Source: Amycolatopsis sacchari
GTDB taxonomy: Bacteria > Actinomycetota > Actinomycetes > Mycobacteriales > Pseudonocardiaceae
DNA length: 64,000 nt
Reading direction: 5' to 3'
NCBI RefSeq assembly: GCF_900114035.1
Contig: NZ_FORP01000017.1
Coordinates: forward strand, 83,168-147,167
Positions 52,181 through 60,413 of this stretch are shown in pieces (position 1 is the first letter of the stretch; each line of letters starts with the position of its first letter). Both the position numbers and the translations under genes were made by a program. A model generated the notes under the pieces. That model was not told the origin of the DNA, did no database searches, and was given only the letters and a program-made list of their open reading frames with translations.

Positions 52181-53149
52181 GTGATCCACGACCGCACCGA
52201 TCCCGAAGGCGCGATCGCCGCCGCGGCCAAACGCTGCTCCAACTGGGGCCGCTGGGGCACCGACGACGTGCTCGGCACCCTGAACTTCCTCGACGAGACC
52301 AAGCGCCGGGAGGGCGCGGCACTGGTCCGCCGGGGCGCGAGTTTCCCGCTGGCGCAACGGTTCGAGGCCGACGGCCCGCAGAAGGGCTGGCGCCGCCGGA
52401 CGAACCCCGTGCACACGATGCTCGACACCGGGCTGGACGCCGAGCGCGGGGTCCAGGGCTTCCCGCACGGCATCGGCGGCGCGGACGACGTGGTGTTCAT
52501 GCCGCTGCAGGCTTCGACGCAGTGGGACGGGCTCGGCCACATCTTCGACCACGGCACCGCCTACAACGGCCGCCGCGCCGGGGACGTCGTGACCAGCGAG
52601 GGCGACCGGTTCACCGGCATCGAAACGGTGGCCGGGCGCATCGCGGGACGTGGGGTGCTGCTCGACGTCGGCCGCGTGTGCGGCGAGGACGGGGAGCTGC
52701 CCGACGGGTTCGCGATCACCGCCGACCACCTCGAAGCCACCATCGCCGCGCACGGCGACACCGCCCGCGTCGGCCGGGGCGACCTGCTGCTCGTCCGCAC
52801 GGGCAGGCTGACCAGGGCCCGGCGCGAGGGCTGGGGCGACTACGCGGGCGGGCCGGCGCCCGGGCTGTCGTTCACCACCGCGGATTGGCTGTACGAAACG
52901 GAAATCGCCGCGATCGCGACCGACACGTGGGGGTTCGAGGTGCGGCCCAACGAGTTCGACGAGGCGTTCCAGCCGCTGCACCAGGTCTGCATCCCGCACA
53001 TGGGCCTGTTCCTCGGCGAGATGTGGGACCTCGACGCGCTGGCCGCGGACTGCGCCGGAGACGGCGTGTACGAGTTCTGGCTGACCGCGGACCCGCTGCC
53101 GGTCACCGGCGCGGTCGGTGCACCGGTCGCCCCGGTCGCGGTGAAGTGA
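52181..53149 (+). CDS. cyclase-family metal hydrolase (kynurenine formamidase/isatin hydrolase superfamily)
   Basis: A 322-residue member of the cyclase superfamily, which hydrolyses formyl-kynurenine, isatin or cyclic amides and lactones. The usual metal motif H-x-G-T-H-x-D-x-x-x-H appears here as Q110-A-S-T-Q114-W-D116-G-L-G-H120, followed by His124, so two ligands are Gln (see findings). First gene of the operon; AAGGAGG lies 7 bases before the GTG. It may open a ring or cleave an amide formed by the oxygenases. Confidence 0.85.
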   Translation: MIHDRTDPEGAIAAAAKRCSNWGRWGTDDVLGTLNFLDETKRREGAALVRRGASFPLAQRFEADGPQKGWRRRTNPVHTMLDTGLDAERGVQGFPHGIGGADDVVFMPLQASTQWDGLGHIFDHGTAYNGRRAGDVVTSEGDRFTGIETVAGRIAGRGVLLDVGRVCGEDGELPDGFAITADHLEATIAAHGDTARVGRGDLLLVRTGRLTRARREGWGDYAGGPAPGLSFTTADWLYETEIAAIATDTWGFEVRPNEFDEAFQPLHQVCIPHMGLFLGEMWDLDALAADCAGDGVYEFWLTADPLPVTGAVGAPVAPVAVK

Positions 53150-53159
53150 GGGAGCAGCC

Positions 53160-54281
53160 ATGCCAGCCGTGAACAACGTCCTCGTGGTCGGCGGCGGGCT
53201 CGCCGGCACCGCCACCGCGATCGCGCTCGCCGGGCGCGACGTCGCGGTCGACCTGATCGAGATCAAACCCGACATCGCCGCCATCGGCTCCGGGATCACC
53301 TTGCAGGGCAACGCTTTGCGTGAACTGCGCAGGCTCGGCGTGTGGGAACGCGTCAGCGCGGAGGGCTACGGGTTCGACGGCCTCGGCCTGCGGGCACCCG
53401 ATCCCGCGGGCACGCTGCTGGCGGAGGTGCCCGACGTCCGCACGGGCGGGCCGGACCTCCCCGCCGCGATGGGCATGCCGCGCCCGGCGCTGGCGCGGAT
53501 CCTGCTGGACCGCGCGGCCGAAACCGGGGTGAAGACCCGCTTCGGCGTCACCGTCACCGAACTGGACACCGAAGGCGCGGTGACCTTCTCCGACGGCTCC
53601 ACCGGGCGGTACGACCTCGTCGTCGGCGCCGACGGCATCCGCTCGTCGGTCCGGCGGCTGCTCGGCATCGAGCTGGAGACCCGGGCGACCGGCATGGGCA
53701 TCTGGCGGGCGTTCGGGCCCCGCCCGGCGTCGGTCACGCGCACGGACCTGTTCTACGGCGGGCCGTGTTACATCGCCGGGTACTGCCCGACGGGGGAGAA
53801 CTCGCTCTACGCCTACGTCGTGGAGAAGGCGCAGGACCGGTCGATGCTCACCGCCGACGACCGGCTCGCCACGATGCGTGAGCTGGCTTCGGCCTACCAC
53901 GGCCCGTGGGACGAGATCCGGGAAACGCTCACCGACCCGTCCCGCGTCAACTACACCTGGTTCGAAACCCACGTGCTGCCGCCGCCGTGGCACCGCGGCC
54001 GCGTCGTGCTCATCGGCGACGCCGCGCACTCGTGCCCGCCCACCCTAGCGCAGGGCGGGGCGCAGGCGCTGGAGGACGCCGCGGTGCTCACCGAACTGCT
54101 GCTGGCCGCCGACGTCCTCGGCGAGGACCTGTGGCGTGCCTTCACCGACCGCCGTTACCAGCGGGCGAAAGCGGTTGTCGACGCCTCGAACCAGCTCGGC
54201 CAGTGGCTGCTCGACTCCGAACAGGGCGACGTGCCCGGCCTGATGCGGCGCGTCGCCGACCTCGTCTCCCAGCCCGCCTGA
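53160..54281 (+). CDS. FAD-dependent aromatic monooxygenase
   Basis: A 373-residue group A flavoprotein hydroxylase of the p-hydroxybenzoate/salicylate hydroxylase kind. FAD motif VVGGGLAGTATAIALAG at 9-25, the DG motif DLVVGADGIRSSVRRLLG at about 155-172, and the GD motif RVVLIGDAAHSCPPTLAQGG at about 281-300. It uses NAD(P)H and oxygen to hydroxylate an aromatic ring, giving the ortho-dihydroxy compound that the next enzyme would cleave. Starts 10 bases after the cyclase gene. Confidence 0.92.
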   Translation: MPAVNNVLVVGGGLAGTATAIALAGRDVAVDLIEIKPDIAAIGSGITLQGNALRELRRLGVWERVSAEGYGFDGLGLRAPDPAGTLLAEVPDVRTGGPDLPAAMGMPRPALARILLDRAAETGVKTRFGVTVTELDTEGAVTFSDGSTGRYDLVVGADGIRSSVRRLLGIELETRATGMGIWRAFGPRPASVTRTDLFYGGPCYIAGYCPTGENSLYAYVVEKAQDRSMLTADDRLATMRELASAYHGPWDEIRETLTDPSRVNYTWFETHVLPPPWHRGRVVLIGDAAHSCPPTLAQGGAQALEDAAVLTELLLAADVLGEDLWRAFTDRRYQRAKAVVDASNQLGQWLLDSEQGDVPGLMRRVADLVSQPA

Positions 54282-54297
54282 ACCCATGGAGGACACC

Positions 54298-55236
54298 TTG
54301 ACCGACCGGCTCATCACCCACCTGCGGCACGTCGACCTCGCCGTTCCGGACCTGGCCCGGCAACGCGACTTCTTCACCGGCGCGTGGGGCCTGACCACCG
54401 AGCACACCGACTCCGGCATCGCGTTCCTCGCCGCCGAGGGCTCGCCCGAGCAGTACGTGATCCGGCTGCGCCAGGCGAACGACAAGCGCATCGACCTCAT
54501 CTCGTTCGGCGCGGACACACCGTCCGATGTGGACTCTCTGGCCGAGCGGCTGGCGACGTCCGGGGTCCAGCTCGTCAGCGAACCGGGCTCGCTGCACACC
54601 CCTGGTGGCGGCTACGGTTTCCGGTTCTTCGACAACGAGGGCCGCACGATCGAGATCAGCGCAGACGTCGCCGTCCGGCAGCACCGCAAGATCGAGGCGG
54701 GCGAGTCCGTGCCGGTGCGGCTGTCACACGTCGTGATCAACTCCGCCGACCCCGAGGGCACCCGCGCGTTCTACGAGAAGCACCTCGGGTTCCGGCTCTC
54801 GGACATCCTGATGCACCCGCGCATGGGCGAGATGATGTGGTTCATGCGGATCAACTCGTGGCACCACAGCCTGGCGATCGCCCGCTGCCCGCACCCGGCG
54901 CTGCACCACGTCTCGTTCGAGATGCGCGGGCTGGACGAGTACATGCGGGGGACCGGGCGGCTGCTGCGCGCCGGTGTGGAGAAGATCTGGGGCCCCGGCA
55001 GGCACCTGGCGGGCAACAACACCTTCAGCTACTTCCTCGACCCGCACGGCAACACGATGGAGTACACCACCGAGCTGGAGCTGATCGACGAGGACACCTG
55101 GCACCCGCACCTCTACGACTTCAGCGATCCCGAGGTGAGCGACCAGTGGGGCACGGCGAACGCGATGAACGAGTTCGTCGCGCGGAGGTCGTTCAACGAC
55201 CCGGACAAGGGCCTGTTCGTGGCCCCGCCGGTGTGA
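54298..55236 (+). CDS. extradiol (VOC-type) ring-cleavage dioxygenase
   Basis: A 312-residue type I extradiol dioxygenase with two VOC modules (about 8-125 and 140-262). In the catalytic second module the iron triad is His144 (LSHVVIN), His204 (LHHVSFEM) and Glu255 (NTMEYTTE); HPRMGEMMWF and NTFSYFLDPHG are also typical. It should cleave a catechol-like ring next to the diol (meta cleavage). The TTG at 54298 is preferred: GGAGG stands 5 bases before it, and the in-frame ATG at 54286 lies within that ribosome site. Confidence 0.9.
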   Translation: MTDRLITHLRHVDLAVPDLARQRDFFTGAWGLTTEHTDSGIAFLAAEGSPEQYVIRLRQANDKRIDLISFGADTPSDVDSLAERLATSGVQLVSEPGSLHTPGGGYGFRFFDNEGRTIEISADVAVRQHRKIEAGESVPVRLSHVVINSADPEGTRAFYEKHLGFRLSDILMHPRMGEMMWFMRINSWHHSLAIARCPHPALHHVSFEMRGLDEYMRGTGRLLRAGVEKIWGPGRHLAGNNTFSYFLDPHGNTMEYTTELELIDEDTWHPHLYDFSDPEVSDQWGTANAMNEFVARRSFNDPDKGLFVAPPV

Positions 55237-55246
55237 GGGGGAGCCG

Positions 55247-56185
55247 ATGCGTTTCGCCACCTACTCGCTGAACGGTGTCGTGCGGGCGGGGGTCGTCGCC
55301 GACGACGGCATCCACCCGCTGCCCGAGGGGACCACGGTGCTCGACCTCGTGCGCTCGGGCCTGCCCGCCGCGCTGGAGGCGGGCTCGTCCGTCCTCAGTG
55401 GACAGCCGGTGCCGCTGGCCGACGTCCGGTTGCTGCCGCCGCTGGATCCGCCGACCGTGCGGGACTTCGTCGCCTTCGAGGAGCACGTCGAGGGGATGGT
55501 CGCCCCGGGGGCGGTCGCGCCCGAGTGGTACCAGGCACCGACGTTCTACTTCACCAATCCTCATGCCCTGCTGGGAGCTTTCGACGACGTGCCCGTGCCG
55601 CCCGGCTCGGAGCTGTTCGACTTCGAGCTGGAGGTCGCGGCCGTCGTCGGCAAGGACGGTTCTTCGCTGGCGCCGGAGGAGGCCGAGATCTTCGGGTACA
55701 CGGTGTTGAACGACTGGTCGGCCCGTGACCTGCAACGGCGTGAGATGAAGGTGCAGCTGGGGCCGTCGAAGGGCAAGGACTCGGCGACGACGCTCGGCCC
55801 GTGGCTGGTGACCGCGGACGAACTGGAGTCCTATCGCGACGGTGACAGGTTCCTGGAGCTGGACCTGCGGGTGTCGGTGAACGGCACGGAGGTCGGCCAG
55901 GACCTGTTGTCCAACATGGGCTGGCCGTTCGAGGAGCTGGTCTCCTACGCCTCGCGTGGTACGTGGGTGCGTGCCGGGGACGTGCTGGGCTCGGGCACGT
56001 GCGGCAACGGCGGGTGCCTCGCCGAGCTGTGGGGCCGGGGGCGGGAAATCCCGGCGCTCAAGCCGGGTGACGTCGTGGAGATGACGGTCGAGGGCATCGG
56101 CACCATCCGCAACACCGTCGTGGCTGGCGTCGAGCTGCCTCCGGTGCGCCCGGCGCGGCCCCGCCCGCGGAAACGCAAGCGGTGA
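55247..56185 (+). CDS. fumarylacetoacetate hydrolase family protein
   Basis: A 312-residue FAH-fold enzyme. The N-terminal domain (1-65) is followed by the catalytic domain with probable metal ligands Glu127 and Glu129 (FDFELEVAAVVGKDG) and an Asp in NDWSARDLQ (155-163), then Lys in GPSKGKDSATTLGP. Family members are hydratases, decarboxylases or C-C hydrolases of ring-cleavage products. In this operon it most likely processes the dienoate formed after extradiol cleavage. The C-terminus is oddly basic (PRPRKRKR). Its last codons overlap the SDR start (GTGA). Confidence 0.9.
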   Translation: MRFATYSLNGVVRAGVVADDGIHPLPEGTTVLDLVRSGLPAALEAGSSVLSGQPVPLADVRLLPPLDPPTVRDFVAFEEHVEGMVAPGAVAPEWYQAPTFYFTNPHALLGAFDDVPVPPGSELFDFELEVAAVVGKDGSSLAPEEAEIFGYTVLNDWSARDLQRREMKVQLGPSKGKDSATTLGPWLVTADELESYRDGDRFLELDLRVSVNGTEVGQDLLSNMGWPFEELVSYASRGTWVRAGDVLGSGTCGNGGCLAELWGRGREIPALKPGDVVEMTVEGIGTIRNTVVAGVELPPVRPARPRPRKRKR

Positions 56186-56919
56186 CCGGACGCGTGGCCG
56201 GGAAGACGGTGCTCGTCACCGGCGCGGGGCAGGGCCAAGGCGCCGCGGAGGCGCGGCTGCTGGCCGACGAGGGGGCCCGGGTGATCGGCGTCGACCTCGG
56301 CGAGGAACCCGCGGAACCCCTGCCAGGCGTGGAGTACGTCCAGCTCGACGTGACCGACTCGGCGGGCTGGACGGCCCTGGCGCGCGACCTGGACCGGGTC
56401 GACGGTCTCGTCGCGAACGCCGGGATCACCTGGCGGGCACGGCTCGGCGAGGTCGAACCGGCCGACCTGGCGCGGGTTCACGACGTCAACGTGGGCGGCA
56501 CGGTGCGGGCGATCCAAGCCGTGCTGCCGGTGATGCCGCGGGGCGGGTCGATCGTGGTGGTCGGCTCGGCCGCGGCCCTCACCGGGCACTTCCCGGTGGC
56601 CTACACCGCGAGCAAGTGGGCGTTGCGGGGGCTGGCCAAGGCCGCGTGCCTCGAACTCGGGCCACGCGGGATCCGCGTCAACGCCATCCACCCCGGCTAC
56701 GTCGAAACACCGATGACCGGTTCGGCCGCCCCGGCCTTCCGCGACGCGAACGTGGCCGAAACCCCGCTCGGCCGCACCGGCAACGTCGACGACGTCGCGC
56801 CGCTCGTGTTGTTCCTGCTCAGCGACGAGGCGTCGTTCATCTCGGGAGCCGAGATCCCCGTCGACGGCGGCCTCACCGCTCACGGCGGCGTCAAATCGAT
56901 CAGTGAAGCCATGAAATAG
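56182..56919 (+). CDS. SDR family oxidoreductase
   Basis: A 245-residue classical short-chain dehydrogenase. Cofactor motif TGAGQGQG (13-20), NAG at 79-81, catalytic Ser129, Tyr141 and Lys145 (YTASK), and HPGYVETPM. Asp38 after the second beta strand favours NAD. It would oxidise a hydroxyl group in the pathway. GTG start overlapping the previous stop by 4 bases. Confidence 0.92.
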   Translation: MTGRVAGKTVLVTGAGQGQGAAEARLLADEGARVIGVDLGEEPAEPLPGVEYVQLDVTDSAGWTALARDLDRVDGLVANAGITWRARLGEVEPADLARVHDVNVGGTVRAIQAVLPVMPRGGSIVVVGSAAALTGHFPVAYTASKWALRGLAKAACLELGPRGIRVNAIHPGYVETPMTGSAAPAFRDANVAETPLGRTGNVDDVAPLVLFLLSDEASFISGAEIPVDGGLTAHGGVKSISEAMK

Positions 56920-56928
56920 GAGTTTTCC

Positions 56929-58074
56929 GTGTTCGAGTACTTCCCCGGCAACTACGTCTGGAACCTCGGCGTCGTCGCCACGCTCAACAGCGGCGGGCTG
57001 ATCGACGAGGTGGACCGCGCCTGCCGCCCGATCTACGACGCCGCACAGCGCGGCGAGGACGCGGGCACGCCCGACTTCCTGCGTGCCTGGACCGCGCTGA
57101 CCGACCAGCTCGTCGCCCAGGCCGAGGAGGCCGAAAGCGCGGGGCACACCCTCACCGCGGGGCAGCTCTACGCGCGCGCCACCAACTACCTCTCCCAGGC
57201 CGAGCGCCTGCAGAGCGCGTCCGCGCCCGGCCGGGCCGACGTCTACCGCCGCGTGCTGGCGTTGCAGCAGAAGGCGTTCGACCTCAAGGACCCCGGCATC
57301 ACGCGCGTCGAGATCCCTTACGAGGGAACCACTTTGCCGGCGTACTTCAGCGCCGCGCCGGTCGACGGGCCCGCGCCGGTGCTGATCCTGTGGAACGGGC
57401 TGGACTCGACCAAGGAGCACATGTACTCCTCCGGCCACTGGGCGGAACTGGCCGCCCGCGGCGTCTCCTGCCTCATGGTCGACTGCCCCGGCTCGGGTGA
57501 GGCCCTGCGCCTGCAGGGCCTCACCGCCCGCATCGACACCGAGGCCTGGGCCGCGGCGTGCGTCGACTACCTGGAGACCCGCGACGACGTCGACACCGCC
57601 AGGATCGGGCTCGCGGGCTGGTCGCTCGGCGGCTACTACGCGCCGCGGGCCGCCGCGTTCGAGAAGCGGCTCGCGCTCGTCGTCGCGTGGGGCGCCAACC
57701 ACAACTGGGGCGCGGTGCAGCGCCGCCGGATCGAGCGCGAGGGCGAGCGGCCCGTGCCCCACTACTGGGAGCACGTGCTGTGGGTGTGGGGCCACGACGA
57801 CCTGGAGAAGTTCCTCGACTTCGCCGACGGGGTGCACCTCGACGGCGTCGTCGAGAAGATCACCGTGCCGTTCCTCATCTGCCACGGGGAGAACGACCGC
57901 CAGATCCCGCTCGCCTACGCCCACCGCTCCTACGAGCAGGCGGTCAACAGCCCGAACCGGCAGCTGCGGATCTTCGGCGCCGACGAGGGGGCGACCGAGC
58001 ACATCGGGCTGGACCACCTGCCGCACGTGAGCACCTACATCGCCGACTGGGTCGCGGACACCTTGAAGTCCTGA
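56929..58074 (+). CDS. alpha/beta hydrolase, 2,6-dihydroxypseudooxynicotine hydrolase-like
   Basis: A 381-residue alpha/beta hydrolase with a long helical N-terminal domain (1-125). The nucleophile is Ser232 in GWSLGG, the acid is in CHGENDRQIP (about 318-327), and the His is near the C-terminus in EHIGLDH. This two-domain form is like the C-C hydrolase of nicotine degradation, which splits an acyl side chain off a dihydroxypyridine. In the operon it could split a ketone side chain from an aromatic diol or cut the ring-fission product. Last gene; overlaps the convergent MFS gene by 40 bases. Confidence 0.85.
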   Translation: MFEYFPGNYVWNLGVVATLNSGGLIDEVDRACRPIYDAAQRGEDAGTPDFLRAWTALTDQLVAQAEEAESAGHTLTAGQLYARATNYLSQAERLQSASAPGRADVYRRVLALQQKAFDLKDPGITRVEIPYEGTTLPAYFSAAPVDGPAPVLILWNGLDSTKEHMYSSGHWAELAARGVSCLMVDCPGSGEALRLQGLTARIDTEAWAAACVDYLETRDDVDTARIGLAGWSLGGYYAPRAAAFEKRLALVVAWGANHNWGAVQRRRIEREGERPVPHYWEHVLWVWGHDDLEKFLDFADGVHLDGVVEKITVPFLICHGENDRQIPLAYAHRSYEQAVNSPNRQLRIFGADEGATEHIGLDHLPHVSTYIADWVADTLKS

Positions 58075-59408
58075 CGCAGGAGCACCAGCAGCGCCGCGGC
58101 CGCGCACACCCCGGCGTTCACGCCGATCGCCGGGGTGAGGCCGGTGCCGACCGCGACGGCGCTCAGCACCGGCGTCCCGAGCGTGATGCCGACCTGCTGG
58201 CTCATCGTGGTCAGGCCGGTGGCCAGGCCCTGCTCCCCGTCCGGCAGCCCGGACGTCGCGGTGACCATGAACCCGACGATCGCGACCAGGTTGGCGACCC
58301 CGCCGGCGAACGTCGCGACGAGCAGCAGGGCGATCCAGCCCGGTGCCGGGCCGAGCAGCACGAGCGGGGCGGTCGCCGCGGCCTGCACCAGGAACCCGGT
58401 GACGATCGTGCGCCGGGGCCCGATCCGCGCGATCAGCCTCGGCCCGAGCAGGCCGCCCAGCACCGTGCCCGCGCCGAGCACCGCGAAGGACAGCCCCGCC
58501 CCGAGCGGCGAGAAGCCCAGCACGTCCTGCAGGTACAGGGTCAGCAGGAACACCAGCGACGTCTCCGTGGCGAACGCGAGGAGCCCGGCGACATTGCCCC
58601 AGCGGACGTTCGGGCGGGCGAGGATGCGCACCGGCACAAGCGCCGCGTCCCCGGCCCGCCGCTCGATGTGCCGGCACAGGGCCAGCAACGCCACCCCGGC
58701 GGCCAGCGGCAGCAGCACCCGCGGGTCGCGCCACGGGTGCGTGCCCGCGGTGCTCGCGCCGTAGACGATGGCGAGCAGGCCCAGCGTCACCGTGAGCGCG
58801 CCGGGCACGTCCAGCGCCGGCCGCCGGTCCGGGCGGCTTTCGGCGAGCACGCGGGGCGCGGTCAGCAGCGCGAACACCGCCACCGGCACGTTGAGGAAGA
58901 ACGCCCACCGCCAGCTCAGCAGGTCGGTGAGCACCCCGCCGAGCACGGCACCCGAGGTGAACCCGGCGGCCATGAGCGAACCGTTGAGCCCCAGCGCCCG
59001 TTCCCGCAGCCGTCCCTCGGGGAACGACGTGGTGAGCAGCGACAACGCCGCCGGGGTGACGGCCGCGGTCGCCAGGCCCTGCGCCGCCCGCGCGGCCAGC
59101 AGCACCGTCGGGGACGTCGCGAGGCCACCCGCCAGCGAACCGGCGCCGAGCAGCGCCATGCCCGCGAGGAACAGCCGCCGCCTGCCGAACAGGTCGGCCA
59201 CGCGCCCGAACAGCAGCGTGAACCCGGCCGCGCACAACGCGAACGCGGTGGCGACCCACTGCAGGGAGTCCAGGGTGAACCCGACGTCGTCGCCGATCGC
59301 GGGCAACGCCACGTTGAGCACGGAGAAGTCGACCGCGAGCGTGAAGTTCGCGGTGAGCAACAGGACGAGGGCCAGCCGCCGCCCCGTCGCCCGTTCCACT
59401 GTGGTCAT
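58035..59408 (-). CDS. MFS transporter (DHA2/EmrB-QacA type)
   Basis: A 457-residue drug:H+ antiporter with about 14 membrane helices. N-terminal TANFTLAVDFSVLNVALPAIG and loop motif GRVADLFGRRRLFLAG are clear, as is the antiporter motif around GFTSGAVLGGVLTDLLSWRWAFFLNVP. AAAGGA lies 9 bases before the ATG at 59408. It is divergent from an XRE regulator across 135 bases that contain an inverted repeat, so the regulator probably controls it. Confidence 0.92.
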   Translation of the reverse strand: MTTVERATGRRLALVLLLTANFTLAVDFSVLNVALPAIGDDVGFTLDSLQWVATAFALCAAGFTLLFGRVADLFGRRRLFLAGMALLGAGSLAGGLATSPTVLLAARAAQGLATAAVTPAALSLLTTSFPEGRLRERALGLNGSLMAAGFTSGAVLGGVLTDLLSWRWAFFLNVPVAVFALLTAPRVLAESRPDRRPALDVPGALTVTLGLLAIVYGASTAGTHPWRDPRVLLPLAAGVALLALCRHIERRAGDAALVPVRILARPNVRWGNVAGLLAFATETSLVFLLTLYLQDVLGFSPLGAGLSFAVLGAGTVLGGLLGPRLIARIGPRRTIVTGFLVQAAATAPLVLLGPAPGWIALLLVATFAGGVANLVAIVGFMVTATSGLPDGEQGLATGLTTMSQQVGITLGTPVLSAVAVGTGLTPAIGVNAGVCAAAALLVLLRQDFKVSATQSAM

Positions 59409-59479
59409 ATCCCGGTGTCCTTTCCGCGGATTCCTTGTCCACGGACGACTTTCACGCCGGGCGGGAGGGGCTGCCAGCA

Positions 59480-59505
59480 CCCTGCGCGGGGTAGCACTCG
59501 CAGGG
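59480..59505. promoter_or_regulatory. inverted repeat between MFS and XRE genes
   Basis: CCCTGCG (59480-59486) and CGCAGGG (59499-59505) with a 12-base spacer, in the shared promoter region of the divergent MFS and XRE genes. Candidate operator for the XRE protein. Confidence 0.5.
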
Positions 59506-59543
59506 ATACCTTCGCCCCGGCGCGGACGCGGCAGAATGGGGGC

Positions 59544-60413
59544 ATGGCGAGTCGTTCGGAGCTGGGGGAGTTCCTGCGGAGCAGGCGGAACCGCGTGCGG
59601 CCCGAGGACGTGGGCATCCCGTCCTACGGCCCGCGGCGCGTGCCCGGACTGCGGCGGGAGGAGCTGGCGCAGCTCGCGGGGATCAGCATCACCTACTACA
59701 CGCGGCTGGAGCAGGGGCAGAGTGGGCAGGCGTCGGAGTCGGTCATCGAGGCGCTGGCCCGCGCGCTCGCCCTCGACGACGACGAGCGCGCGCACCTGCA
59801 CGACCTCGCCCGCCCCACTCCCGGGAAGCCGCGGCGGCGGCCGCGCCCGGCGAAGGTGCGGCCCGGCACCGAGCGGCTGGTGCACGCGATGGGTGACGTG
59901 CCCGCGGTGGTGCTGGGCGTGCGCACCGAGGTCCTCGCCTGGAACACGCTGGGCCACCGGCTGCTGGCCGGACACCTCGACCCGGCAGCGCCCGGCCGTC
60001 CCGCCGACCGGCCGAACCTGACCCGGAGGCTGTTCCTCGACCCGCACCACCGCGACCTGTACGCGCGCTGGCCCGAGGAGGCCGCCCGCGCGGTCGCCTC
60101 GCTGCGGCTCGTGGCGGGCCGCCACGCCGACGACCGGGAATTGGCGGAGCTGATCGGCGAACTGACCATGCGCAGCCCGGAGTTCGCGGCGCTGTGGGCG
60201 AAACACCCGGTGGCGACGTGCGTGTCGGGCACCAAGTACTTCCGGCACCCGGAGGTCGGCGAGCTCGTGCTGGACTTCGAGGCGCTCCTGCTCGCCGACG
60301 AGCCGGGGCAGCGGATCCTGACCTACACGGCCGAACCGGGCTCAGCCTCGGAAGCCGCGCTGCGGCTGCTGGCCACGACTGTCCACACGCGACAGACGCA
60401 GCTCACTTCCTGA
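59544..60413 (+). CDS. XRE family regulator with MmyB-like ligand domain
   Basis: A 289-residue regulator. The N-terminal helix-turn-helix (LRREELAQLAGISITYYTRLEQGQSGQASESVIEALARAL, about 35-75) belongs to the group with the VPGLRREELA signature. The rest (about 105-285) is the PAS-like MmyB ligand-binding domain of actinobacteria. It probably senses a lipid-like or small hydrophobic ligand and controls the divergent MFS exporter. Its end overlaps the convergent gadB gene by 11 bases. Confidence 0.9.
   Translation: MASRSELGEFLRSRRNRVRPEDVGIPSYGPRRVPGLRREELAQLAGISITYYTRLEQGQSGQASESVIEALARALALDDDERAHLHDLARPTPGKPRRRPRPAKVRPGTERLVHAMGDVPAVVLGVRTEVLAWNTLGHRLLAGHLDPAAPGRPADRPNLTRRLFLDPHHRDLYARWPEEAARAVASLRLVAGRHADDRELAELIGELTMRSPEFAALWAKHPVATCVSGTKYFRHPEVGELVLDFEALLLADEPGQRILTYTAEPGSASEAALRLLATTVHTRQTQLTS

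Noticed and set aside
54286..54297. ATG at 54286 as the start of the extradiol dioxygenase
   Set aside because: The ATG is embedded in the GGAGG ribosome site that serves the in-frame TTG at 54298.
55945..59442. A 1165-codon minus-strand open frame, and a similar one at 46073-49615
   Set aside because: Both lie antisense to several clearly functional genes with intact motifs; they are by-products of GC-rich codon use.
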